Below are positions 15,177 to 23,023 of a DNA stretch of 40,032 nucleotides, piece after piece. The DNA is taken from positions 1-40,032 of the forward strand of contig NZ_QKZL01000026.1 of assembly GCF_003253995.1 (NCBI RefSeq), written 5' to 3'. A model generated the notes under the pieces. It made no database searches. It saw nothing but the letters and a program-made list of their open reading frames with translations, and was not told the origin of the DNA. The position numbers and the translations under genes are program-made. The stretch's first letter is position 1. Every line of letters begins with the position of its first letter. The stretch comes from Palleronia aestuarii. GTDB lineage: Bacteria > Pseudomonadota > Alphaproteobacteria > Rhodobacterales > Rhodobacteraceae.

Positions 15177-16734
15177 TAAACCCTCGCTCGGCGAAACCCG
15201 CGGCAACCGGCACTGGCCGCATCGTGGCGGGACCTTGTCCGACCTGAGCAAAAGCGACCCCGAGACGCTGCCGTTGACTGCCCCCGCCCCAGGCGAGATC
15301 GTCGCGCGGGTCGAGGCGGCGTCGATCTGCTCGTCCGACCTGAAAATCATGCACATGGGCGGCGATCACCCCCTCTTCCAGGACGGTGAGATCGAGACCG
15401 TGCTGGGCCACGAGATGTGCCTGCGTGTCGTTTCTGTTGGCGAGGACCGCACGGGTCGGTTTCGCCCCGGCCAAAGGCTGGGCCTGCAGCCGGCGATGCG
15501 GATCGACGGGGCGCGGCGGATCGTGGGTATGCACCTTCCCGGTGGCTTTGCACAGTACATCCGCCTCGGCGGTGAAGTGATCGACGGCGATTACCTGTTC
15601 GACCTGCCAGAGGCGCCGTCGGCCGCCGAACTCGCCCTGCTTGAACCCTACGGCTGCGTCGAGCGCGCTTGGGCGCCCAATGCACGGCGCGAGCTGAAGT
15701 CGGGCGGGCGGGCGCTCGTGGTTTGCGGCCCGGGGGCCGCGCGGTTCAGGCTGCCCGACGTGCCCGCGTGGTTGGAGGTGACGCTTATAGGCGAGATGCC
15801 GGACTGGCTGGAGAGCCAACCCCGCAGGCTCGGTGCCATCAGCGAATTGGACGGTGGCACGTTCGACGATATCCTGGCGCTGGGCGAAATCGGGGCCGAA
15901 ATCCTGTCCAAGCTGGTCGAGCGGATGAACCGGGGCGGAGTGCTGCTGATCGGCCGCAGCGGGGATACGGCCGGGCCAGTCGGGATCGATCCCGCGCGGG
16001 TCCACTACGACATGCTGTCGTTTCTCGGCACGATCGCGGACGACCTGTCGACGGCGCTTCGTCCGGAACGACAGCGCTTCGACGTGCGGCCTGGCGGCGC
16101 CGCCCTGGTCTTCGGCGCGGGCGGCGCGATGGGGCGGATGCACGTGCACCGGCTGCTGCAACTGAAGGATGGACCCGCTCTCGTGATCGCGACGACCCGC
16201 AAAGGCGCCCGGCTGAAGGCGATCCGCGAGGATTTCGAGCCGCTAGCCCGGGCCGCCGGCCGTAGGCTCGAGGTGTTCGAACCCGACGCGATCGCCGAGG
16301 CCTGCGCGGCCCTCGCGCCACGGGGCCTCGACGATGCAACGGTTGTGGCGCCCGATCCGGACGCCGTGGCGCGGGTCGCGACCCTTATGGCCGATGACGG
16401 TCTGCTCTCGGTCTTTGCGGGATTCCCGTTCGGCCGGCGCGTGCCGATCCAGCTGTCGAAGGTCGCCACCGGCAGTTTCCGCCTGACGGGCTCGACCGGC
16501 TGCACCGTCGAGGACATGCGCGGGGTGCTGCGTCGAGTCGAGGCGGGCGAACTGTCGCTGCTCCACAATCTCAAGGCGGTGGCCGGGCTCGATGCGCTGC
16601 CGCAGGCGATGCGAGCGGTCACCGACGGGGCGGTCTCGGGCAAGATCGCGATTTTCCCGCACGCTCCGGATATGGGCCTGACGATCCTCGAGGATCGGTG
16701 GACGGCCGCGAGGGAAGTCGGCCTGACCGGCTGA
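15163..16734 (+). CDS. Oversized zinc-type dehydrogenase, L-sorbose-1-phosphate-reductase-like
   Basis: 523 residues; family members are about 350-410. The N-terminal part resembles SorE-type MDR enzymes: ASICSSDLKIMHM (catalytic Cys), VLGHEMCLRVVSVG (His-Glu), FRPGQRLGLQPAMR, LPGGFAQYIRLGG and LLEPYGCVERAW. The four-cysteine structural-zinc loop is absent. The C-terminal part also matches: LVFGAGGAMGRMHVHRLLQL (nucleotide binding), DDGLLSVFAGFPFGR and STGCTVEDMRGVLRRVEAGE. Between them (about 178-305) sits an extra stretch with a second half-Rossmann look (ALVVCGPGAARF, GTFDDILALGEIG, NRGGVLLIGRSG). It probably interconverts a ketose phosphate and a polyol phosphate. The cofactor and exact substrate are unknown. 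Confidence 0.7.
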   Translation: MHPTDKPSLGETRGNRHWPHRGGTLSDLSKSDPETLPLTAPAPGEIVARVEAASICSSDLKIMHMGGDHPLFQDGEIETVLGHEMCLRVVSVGEDRTGRFRPGQRLGLQPAMRIDGARRIVGMHLPGGFAQYIRLGGEVIDGDYLFDLPEAPSAAELALLEPYGCVERAWAPNARRELKSGGRALVVCGPGAARFRLPDVPAWLEVTLIGEMPDWLESQPRRLGAISELDGGTFDDILALGEIGAEILSKLVERMNRGGVLLIGRSGDTAGPVGIDPARVHYDMLSFLGTIADDLSTALRPERQRFDVRPGGAALVFGAGGAMGRMHVHRLLQLKDGPALVIATTRKGARLKAIREDFEPLARAAGRRLEVFEPDAIAEACAALAPRGLDDATVVAPDPDAVARVATLMADDGLLSVFAGFPFGRRVPIQLSKVATGSFRLTGSTGCTVEDMRGVLRRVEAGELSLLHNLKAVAGLDALPQAMRAVTDGAVSGKIAIFPHAPDMGLTILEDRWTAAREVGLTG

Positions 16735-16791
16735 TGCAGCAGGGGCCCGCGCCGGACGCTGCGGGGGCCTGATCCTAAGGAGGGAACGACC

Positions 16792-18339
16792 ATGTCGGCA
16801 GATCACGTGATCGGCATAGATATCGGCACGACCGGCACGAAGACCGGCATCTACGACGCATCGGGCCGTCTGGTCGCCGATGCCTTCGAGGAATCGCGGC
16901 TGACCTATCCCGCGCCGGGGCAGGTGGAGCAGGATGCCGACGAGATTCACGAGAGCGTCGTCAATACGATCCGCGCGGCGATGGAGACCTCTGTTCTTGA
17001 TGCGTCCCGCATCGCGTGCATCGCACTCGACGGGCAGATGGCCGGCACCATGGCGATTGACGCCGAGTGGAATGCCGTCACACATTACGACAGCTGGCTC
17101 GACACGCGCTGCGCCTCGAAGATCGAGGCGCTTCGGCCCCACGAGGACGAGATCATCCGTACCTGCGGGATGGCGCTGGCCTTCAACCACGCCCCGAAGA
17201 TGCTCTGGTGGCGCGACGAACGCCCCGAAACCTGGAGCCGCATCCACAGCTTCATCCAGCCCGCCGCCTATTGCGCCGGCAAGCTGGCTGGGCTGGGCGG
17301 AAGCGACGCGTTCATCGACCGCACCTACCTTGTCTTCACCGGCTTCGGCCATGGCGAGACCTCGACCTGGAACGAGGAGCTCTTGGGCAAGGTGGGGCTC
17401 GATACCTCGAAGCTGCCCCGGATCGTGGAGCCATGGGACATCATCGGTCGTGTCACGGCCGAACAGGCGTTGCTGACAGGGCTGGCTGAGGGGACACCGA
17501 TCGCGGCCGGCTGCGGCGACCAGTCGGCGAACGTTCTGGGCGCGGGGCTCGTCGAGCCGGGCATGGTCTTCGACACGTCGGGCACGGCGTCCGTGTTCGC
17601 GACCGTGATCGACACCTTCGGCACCGACCTGACGTATCGCTGTCTGATGACCTGTCCCCATGTGGTACCGGGACTGTATTTCCCCATGGCGTACGTGGCC
17701 GGGGGCGGATTGAACCTGCGCTGGTTCCGCGACGAGGTCTCCCCCCTCGAAACGGAGCGGTGGACCGGCGCCGGCGAGGAGCCCTATGCCGCGCTCTCGC
17801 GGGAGGCCGGGTCGGTGCCGCCGGGCTCCGAGAAGCTGATCTTCCTGCCGCACCTGTCGGGCCGGAATACCCCGAACGACCCCACGATGCGCGGCGCCTT
17901 CTTCGGATTGACGTGGAAACACGGCAAGGCGCATCTGGTTCGCGCGATCATGGAGGGCGTCGCCTACGAATACGCCATCTACCTCCGCGCGGTCCGCGAG
18001 ATCGCGCCGGGCTACGACCCGAAGATCGCGCTGAACATCGGCGGCGGCGCGCGCAGCGATCTGTTCCGCCAGATCAAGGCGGATGCGCTGGGCATGGATT
18101 ACGCGCGCCTGCCGCGGGAGGAATTCGGCACCCTGGGCGCCGCCATCGTCGCGGGTCATGCGGTGGGCCTCTTCCCCGACATCCGCGCGACCGCCAAGGC
18201 TTTCGCGGAAGAACCCGGCGACATCCTGGAATGGAGGCCCGACGTGAACAGGGCCTACGCGCCCTATGTCGAGATGTACGCCGAACTGCTGGAGCAGACC
18301 TCCGGACTGTTCGGCGAGATGGACCGCCGCCTCGGCTGA
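16792..18339 (+). CDS. FGGY-family carbohydrate kinase (xylulokinase-like), first of three
   Basis: 515 residues, cytoplasmic; phosphorylates a ketose or polyol with ATP. It opens with VIGIDIGTTGTKTGIYDASG (phosphate 1 motif), then IALDGQMAGTMAID. The ATP-site region is GCGDQSANVLGAGLVEPGMV, with DTSGTASVF and the adenosine motif LNIGGGARSDLFRQIKADAL. A clean AAGGAGGG-like site precedes the ATG by about 8 bases. It is the last gene of the RpiR operon and is followed by a strong terminator. Length and motifs fit the family; the substrate is not readable from the sequence. Confidence 0.9.
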   Translation: MSADHVIGIDIGTTGTKTGIYDASGRLVADAFEESRLTYPAPGQVEQDADEIHESVVNTIRAAMETSVLDASRIACIALDGQMAGTMAIDAEWNAVTHYDSWLDTRCASKIEALRPHEDEIIRTCGMALAFNHAPKMLWWRDERPETWSRIHSFIQPAAYCAGKLAGLGGSDAFIDRTYLVFTGFGHGETSTWNEELLGKVGLDTSKLPRIVEPWDIIGRVTAEQALLTGLAEGTPIAAGCGDQSANVLGAGLVEPGMVFDTSGTASVFATVIDTFGTDLTYRCLMTCPHVVPGLYFPMAYVAGGGLNLRWFRDEVSPLETERWTGAGEEPYAALSREAGSVPPGSEKLIFLPHLSGRNTPNDPTMRGAFFGLTWKHGKAHLVRAIMEGVAYEYAIYLRAVREIAPGYDPKIALNIGGGARSDLFRQIKADALGMDYARLPREEFGTLGAAIVAGHAVGLFPDIRATAKAFAEEPGDILEWRPDVNRAYAPYVEMYAELLEQTSGLFGEMDRRLG

Positions 18340-18367
18340 GGTAGCCACCCGGTCCGCATCCTGCACA

Positions 18368-18408
18368 GGGCCGCCAGAGAAACCGGGCGGCCCCTTGCTT
18401 TTAAGCAA
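18368..18408 (+). terminator. Rho-independent terminator after the FGGY kinase
   Basis: GGGCCGCC (18368-18375) pairs with GGCGGCCC (18386-18393), followed by CTTGC and four T. The T-run overlaps a second inverted repeat, TTGCTT-TT-AAGCAA (18395-18408), which may make the site work in both directions. Confidence 0.8.
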
Positions 18409-18416
18409 TCGGAAAC

Positions 18417-18466
18417 TTGACAGGTCCGAGAGGACCTCACATAAGTGCGTTGACAACACTTATGTG
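18417..18466 (+). promoter_or_regulatory. Promoter with overlapping perfect 10-bp inverted-repeat operator
   Basis: TTGACA (18417-18422), a 17-bp spacer and CATAAG (18440-18445) make a sigma70-type promoter. The -10 lies inside the left arm of the operator CACATAAGTG (18438-18447) / CACTTATGTG (18457-18466), a perfect inverted repeat with 9-bp spacer. Another palindrome, AGGTCC-GAGA-GGACCT (18422-18437), fills the promoter spacer. A repressor on the CACATAAGTG site would block the promoter. The SorC-family product of the same operon (21054-22019) is the likely binder, by inference. Confidence 0.75.
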
Positions 18467-18486
18467 ATTACTGTGGAGGCACCGAG

Positions 18487-19506
18487 ATGCGCGCGATCGT
18501 GTTGCATGAACCCAAGGACATCCGTCTCGAGGATCGGCCGAAGCCGGAGGCGGGAGCAGGCGAGGTCCTCGTCCGCGTGGCGTCCGTGGGGGTCTGCGGG
18601 TCGGACCTTCCGCGCATGCTGGTCAAGGGCGCGCACAAGATGCCCCTGATCACGGGCCATGAGTTTTCCGGCCATATCGAGAGCCTAGGCCAAGATGTCG
18701 CGGGCTGGTCGGAAGGGGAGTTGGTAGCCGTGGCGCCGCTCCTGCCTTGCAACGAATGCAGCCAGTGCCTAACGGGCAACTTCTCTCGCTGCCGCGACTA
18801 CGACTATTTCGGCAGCCGCCGCGATGGCGCCTATGCGGAATATGTCGCCGTGCCCACGCAGAACCTCCTGAAGGTCGAGCAATCGGCCGATCCCCGCGCC
18901 ATCGCCATGACCGACCCGGCCTCGATCGCGCTCCACGCGATCTGGAAGGCGGGCGGGATCGAGGTGGGCCAGACGGGCGGCGTCGTCGGGTGCGGGCCGA
19001 TCGGCCTTTATGCCATCCAATGGCTGAAGATGATGGGCGCCTCCCGCATCCTTGCCGTGGACGTGTCGAAGGAGAAGCTCGACCTGGCCGCCGAGGCGGG
19101 CGCGAGCGATTGCATCCTGTCCTCCGATGTGGGCGGCACGAAGCTCAAGGCCGACGTCCTGATCGAGGCGGTGGGGCTCGACGCCACGATCGGCTCGGCC
19201 ATCTCGCTGGCCGCGCCAGGTGGCCACGTGGCCTTCATCGGCATTCCCGTGCCCGACGTGTCGATCCCGAATTCCGTCTACCAGACGTTCCTGCGCCAGG
19301 AGGTCAGCCTGCACGGGGCCTGGAACAGTTTCGGCGCGCCGTTTCCCGGGCCGCAGTGGACGACCACGGTCGAGAAGTTCGGCACGGGCGAGCTGAAATG
19401 GGAGTTCATGATCTCCCACGATCTGGACCTCGCCGAGTTGCCGGAGATCTTCCGCCGCTTCGACGCCCGAGACCTGTTCTTCTCGAAGGTTCTCTTCCGG
19501 CCCTGA
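18487..19506 (+). CDS. Zinc-dependent polyol (phosphate) dehydrogenase, galactitol-1-phosphate-dehydrogenase-like
   Basis: 339 residues, cytoplasmic MDR dehydrogenase. It resembles E. coli GatD in several places: SVGVCGSDLPRMLVKGAH (catalytic Cys), ITGHEFSGHI (His-Glu), APLLPCNECSQCLTGNFSRC (the four structural-zinc cysteines) and YDYFGSRRDGAYAEYVAVP. The NAD motif is GVVGCGPIGLYAIQW. The predicted role is oxidation of a hexitol or pentitol (or its phosphate) to the ketose with NAD. It is the first gene behind the operator-promoter and precedes a kinase, the usual pairing for polyol catabolism. The GatD likeness is from recall of the family, not a search. Confidence 0.85.
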   Translation: MRAIVLHEPKDIRLEDRPKPEAGAGEVLVRVASVGVCGSDLPRMLVKGAHKMPLITGHEFSGHIESLGQDVAGWSEGELVAVAPLLPCNECSQCLTGNFSRCRDYDYFGSRRDGAYAEYVAVPTQNLLKVEQSADPRAIAMTDPASIALHAIWKAGGIEVGQTGGVVGCGPIGLYAIQWLKMMGASRILAVDVSKEKLDLAAEAGASDCILSSDVGGTKLKADVLIEAVGLDATIGSAISLAAPGGHVAFIGIPVPDVSIPNSVYQTFLRQEVSLHGAWNSFGAPFPGPQWTTTVEKFGTGELKWEFMISHDLDLAELPEIFRRFDARDLFFSKVLFRP

Positions 19507-19542
19507 TCGGGAGAGGGTGCGGTCCGGGGAGGGGCCCAGCGG

Positions 19543-21057
19543 ATGACCCACGTCTTGAGCTGCGATTTCGGCACCGGCGGCGTCCGCGTCGGGCTCTTCG
19601 ATCTCGATGCCGGCCGGCTGGTGGCCGCGGGTGAAGCCCCCTACGCCACGCGTCACATCCCCCCCGACCGGGCCGAGCAGGACCCCGAGGAGTGGTGGTC
19701 GGCGCTGCTGACCTGCGTACCGGCTGTACTGGCGAAGGCGGACAACCCCGAAATTGCGGCGGTCTGCGTGGCCACGTTCTCGTCCACCGTGGTGGTCTGC
19801 GACCGCGAGGGACATCCGATCCATCCCGCGATCCTCTGGATGGATGCCCGTGCCGCGCAGGAGGCCCGGGAGACCGAGGCCGCCGACCACCCGGTGATGG
19901 AGTATTGCGGTGGGGGCGATGCGGCCGAATGGCTGGTGCCCAAGGCGATGTGGCTGAAGCGGAACGCGCCCGACATCTACGCGCGCGCCGAAATCATCTG
20001 CGAGGCGCTGGATTTCGTGAACTTCCGGCTGTGCGGCGCATGGGCGGGGTCGGTGATGAACGCGACATGCAAGTGGAACTGGGACAGTCGCACGGCCGCC
20101 TTCGTGCCTGAACTCTACCGACAATTCGGCGTCGCCGAACTGATGGAAAAGTTGCCGAACCGGATCGAGCCTATCGGAAGTGTCATCGGCGAGATGACCG
20201 CCGAGGCGGCTCGGGCCCTGGGCATCAGCGGACGACCGGTCGTGGTGCAGGGAGGGATCGATGCCCATATGGGGACCTTCGGGGCGGATACGATCACGCC
20301 GGGGCGGATGCTCCTGATCGGGGGGACGTCGAATGTCCACCTCACCCAGGTGCCCGACGACGGGCGCGCGATCACCGGCGTCTGGGGGCCGTATCCTGGC
20401 GCGTTGACCCCGGAGCTGCGGATGATCGAGGGGGGGCAGGTCTCCGCCGGCTCGATCCTCAACTGGCTGGCCCGCGATATCTTCGGGCTCGACGAGGACG
20501 GTTTCGCCGATCTCTGCCGGGAATCCGAGGCCATCGATTTCAGCACGACCGGGCTCCTCGCGCTAGACTTCTGGATGGGAAACCGCACGCCCTATCGGGA
20601 CGCACAATTGCGCGGCGCCATGCTCGGGCTATCGCTCTCCCACGACCGGGCGACGATCTTCCGGGCCTGCGTCACCGCAGTCGCGCTGGGGGCGGCGAAC
20701 GTGGTGCGGGACCTCGAACGGCAAGGCGTCGGGATCGAACACCTCGTTGTCGCCGGGGGCATCCTGCGCAATCCGATGTGGCTAGCCGCAACAGTCGACG
20801 CGATCGGCAAGCCCGCGCGGGTGGTCACGGGCGACAACCTGTCGCTTTACGGCGCCGCGATCGCGTCTTCGGTGGCGCTGGGGCGCTTCGCGACGATGAG
20901 CGAAGCCGCCGGCTCGATCCCGGCGCCGTCCGAGCTGCGTGAGCCCGATGCCGAACGCCACGCGGCCTACACGCGCATGCTGGACGAGTACCGAGAGGCG
21001 GTCGACGTGCTGTCGCCGATCCTGAACAGGCTAGCGCGGCAAGGCGCCGGAACATGA
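19543..21057 (+). CDS. FGGY-family carbohydrate kinase, second of three
   Basis: 504 residues. The start region is SCDFGTGGVRVGLFDLDAGR; a GAEQDPEEWW-like block (RAEQDPEEWWSALLTCVPAV) and ILWMDARAAQEA follow, as in ribulo- and xylulokinases. The core is VVVQGGIDAHMGTFGADTIT, LLIGGTSNVHLTQ and EGGQVSAGSILNWLARDIFG, the last like ribulokinase-type enzymes. The adenosine motif reads VVAGGILRNPMWLAATVDAI. It lies 36 bp after the dehydrogenase, and its stop overlaps the SorC gene by 4 nt. It probably phosphorylates the ketose made by the dehydrogenase, though the reverse order of steps is possible. Confidence 0.9.
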   Translation: MTHVLSCDFGTGGVRVGLFDLDAGRLVAAGEAPYATRHIPPDRAEQDPEEWWSALLTCVPAVLAKADNPEIAAVCVATFSSTVVVCDREGHPIHPAILWMDARAAQEARETEAADHPVMEYCGGGDAAEWLVPKAMWLKRNAPDIYARAEIICEALDFVNFRLCGAWAGSVMNATCKWNWDSRTAAFVPELYRQFGVAELMEKLPNRIEPIGSVIGEMTAEAARALGISGRPVVVQGGIDAHMGTFGADTITPGRMLLIGGTSNVHLTQVPDDGRAITGVWGPYPGALTPELRMIEGGQVSAGSILNWLARDIFGLDEDGFADLCRESEAIDFSTTGLLALDFWMGNRTPYRDAQLRGAMLGLSLSHDRATIFRACVTAVALGAANVVRDLERQGVGIEHLVVAGGILRNPMWLAATVDAIGKPARVVTGDNLSLYGAAIASSVALGRFATMSEAAGSIPAPSELREPDAERHAAYTRMLDEYREAVDVLSPILNRLARQGAGT

Positions 21058-22019
21058 CGCGGTCGACGAAGGACCCGCGTCCGGTCGATCGGGAGATGCT
21101 GATCGAGCGGGCCGCACGCATGTTCTACAACGAGGACCGCACACAGGCCCAGATCGGCACCGAGCTCGGCTTGAACCGATGGCAGGTCAGCCGGCTCCTT
21201 CAGGAAGGGCGCGATCTCGGGATCGTGCGGATCGAGATCGTGCCGCGCTCGGACCATCTCCCCGAGCTCGAGACGCGGCTCGTCGAGACCTATGGCCTGC
21301 GCGATGCCGTCGTCGTGCGCCGCAATGGCGCCGGGCGGCTCGAAGGGGTGGCACGCGCAGCAGGACAGTACCTCGCGGCGCTCAAGCCGCGCCCGCGCCG
21401 CATCGGCGTGTCCTGGGGCCGGACGATGGCCGCCGTCGCCCACTGGCTGCCCGAGGGCTGGGCGAGCGATATCGAGGTCGTCCAGATCAACGGCACGGTC
21501 GCGCCGGTCCCCCAATCGGGACATCACAACGACGTCGCGGAGACCTTTGCGCGCAAGGGCGGTGGGCGCTTTGTGCCGCTGCCCGTTCCCGCCATCGTCG
21601 GGGCGGCCGAGACGCGCGTCGTCCTGGAACGCGATCGGATCGTGTCGGACGTCCTGCGGCTGGCCCGTTCGACCAGGGTGCTCTGCTTCTCTCTGGGCGC
21701 GGTCGAGGGATCGGCCCTCCTGGTCTCCGGCAACATCACCGAGGCCGAGCAGTCGGGGCTGCGGGCGGCAGGGGCCGTGGGCGACGTGCTGGGCCGTTTC
21801 ATCGATGCACGCGGCGCGATCGCCGATAGCAAGGTGGACGAACGCACCATCGGCCTGTCGCTGGCCGACCTGAAGACCCGGGATCACGCGATCTGCGTCG
21901 TTACCGGACCGGACAAGCACAATGTCACCTGCGGCGCGCTGCGCGTCGGATTGTGCAACGTGTTGATCACTGACGAGGATACCGCAATCCATGCATTGGA
22001 GCATGCCTATGACCGTTGA
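21054..22019 (+). CDS. SorC/DeoR-type sugar-binding transcriptional regulator
   Basis: 321 residues. The N-terminal helix-turn-helix (about 25-50) reads TQAQIGTELGLNRWQVSRLL; the rest is the SorC effector domain (from about 65, DHLPELETRLVETYGLRDAV, then RIGVSWGRTMAAVAHWLPEG) with the late motifs LGAVEGSALLVSGNI and CVVTGPDKHNVTCGALR. SorC proteins sense phosphosugars. Lying inside the operon it probably governs, it is a good candidate to bind the inverted repeat at 18438-18466. It overlaps the kinase by 4 nt and the aldolase by 11 nt. Confidence 0.88.
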   Translation: MTRSTKDPRPVDREMLIERAARMFYNEDRTQAQIGTELGLNRWQVSRLLQEGRDLGIVRIEIVPRSDHLPELETRLVETYGLRDAVVVRRNGAGRLEGVARAAGQYLAALKPRPRRIGVSWGRTMAAVAHWLPEGWASDIEVVQINGTVAPVPQSGHHNDVAETFARKGGGRFVPLPVPAIVGAAETRVVLERDRIVSDVLRLARSTRVLCFSLGAVEGSALLVSGNITEAEQSGLRAAGAVGDVLGRFIDARGAIADSKVDERTIGLSLADLKTRDHAICVVTGPDKHNVTCGALRVGLCNVLITDEDTAIHALEHAYDR

Positions 22020-23013
22020 CGAAAGAACCGCGGCGGCGCTTCCTGCGACGCTGGCCAAGGGCGATCCCGGCCGCAATCCGGGGATGCCGCTCGATCTGTC
22101 CATGTTCGACGGGCACGCGGTAAACCGGCAGGCGACGGAGCGTCGGGCCTCGACGCTGGGCGGGAGGCGGTCGGTCAAGAAGGCCCATCAGGCGGCCTGG
22201 CTCGTCAATGCGATCCGGCTGGTTGACCTGACGACGCTCTCGGGTGACGACACCGCTGGCAAGGTGCGGCGCCTGTGCGCCAAGGCGCGGCGTCCGCTGG
22301 CCGCGCATATCGTCGAGGGGCTGGGCATCGCCGATCTGGGTCTGACGGTGGGGGCGGTCTGCGTCTACCCCACCATGGTGCCGCACGCGGTCGAGGCGCT
22401 CGACGGATCGGGCATCCCGGTGGCCAGCGTCGCCACGGGCTTCCCCGCCGGCCTGATGCCGCTTGATCTCCGCCTCCGGGAGATCGAGTGGGCGGTGGCC
22501 CGGGGCGCGCACGAGATCGACATCGTCATCACCCGCGAACATGTGCTCCGGCAGGATTGGCGGGCGCTCCATGACGAGGTGCGGCAGATGCGCGAGGCCT
22601 GCGGCGAGGCGCACATGAAGGCGATCCTTGCCACGGGCGATCTGCAGACACTGCGCAACGTCTATTCCGCCTCGATGGTCGCGATGCAGGCAGGTGCCGA
22701 TTTCATCAAGACCTCGACCGGCAAGGAGGGCGTGAACGCGACCCTCCCCGTGAGCCTGGTGATGATCCGAGCGCTGCGCGACTATGGCCTGGTCACCGGT
22801 CACCGCATCGGCTTCAAGCCCGCGGGCGGCATGAAGCAGGCCAAGGAGGCACTGGCCTGGCAGGTAATGATGCGCGAGGAGCTTGGACGCCCCTGGCTCG
22901 AGCCCGACCTGTTCCGCTTCGGCGCCTCGTCGATGCTGGGAGACATCGAACGCCAGCTCGAGCACCACGTCACCGGGCGCTACGCCGCCTCGCACCGCCA
23001 TGCCGCATCGTAA
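22009..23013 (+). CDS. deoC: Deoxyribose-phosphate aldolase
   Basis: 334 residues from the ATG at 22009, preceded by TTGGAG at proper spacing; Mets at 22003 and 21991 are alternatives. Class I aldolase that splits 2-deoxyribose-5-phosphate into acetaldehyde and glyceraldehyde-3-phosphate. The Schiff-base Lys is in DFIKTSTGK (about residue 234), the second essential Lys in GFKPAGG (270), and the Asp in EIDIV (171). The barrel start reads IRLVDLTTLSGDDT. The family is about 220-260 residues; the extra 60-70 residues at the N-terminus occur in some DeoC forms. Followed directly by an aldehyde dehydrogenase, which fits removal of acetaldehyde as acetate. Confidence 0.93.
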   Translation: MTVDERTAAALPATLAKGDPGRNPGMPLDLSMFDGHAVNRQATERRASTLGGRRSVKKAHQAAWLVNAIRLVDLTTLSGDDTAGKVRRLCAKARRPLAAHIVEGLGIADLGLTVGAVCVYPTMVPHAVEALDGSGIPVASVATGFPAGLMPLDLRLREIEWAVARGAHEIDIVITREHVLRQDWRALHDEVRQMREACGEAHMKAILATGDLQTLRNVYSASMVAMQAGADFIKTSTGKEGVNATLPVSLVMIRALRDYGLVTGHRIGFKPAGGMKQAKEALAWQVMMREELGRPWLEPDLFRFGASSMLGDIERQLEHHVTGRYAASHRHAAS

Positions 23014-23023
23014 GGGGACAACC

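Noticed and set aside
18450-18455. TTGACA within the operator loop as a -35 box
   Set aside because: No acceptable -10 lies 16-18 bases downstream, whereas TTGACA at 18417 has CATAAG at 17 bp.
16243-18459. A 738-codon open frame on the minus strand over the dehydrogenase and FGGY kinase
   Set aside because: It lies antisense to genes with full family motifs and shows only low-complexity composition.
22883-23023. Open upstream extension of the aldehyde dehydrogenase frame
   Set aside because: It overlaps the 3' end of deoC, has no ribosome site, and the ATG at 23024 has one and gives the natural N-terminus.
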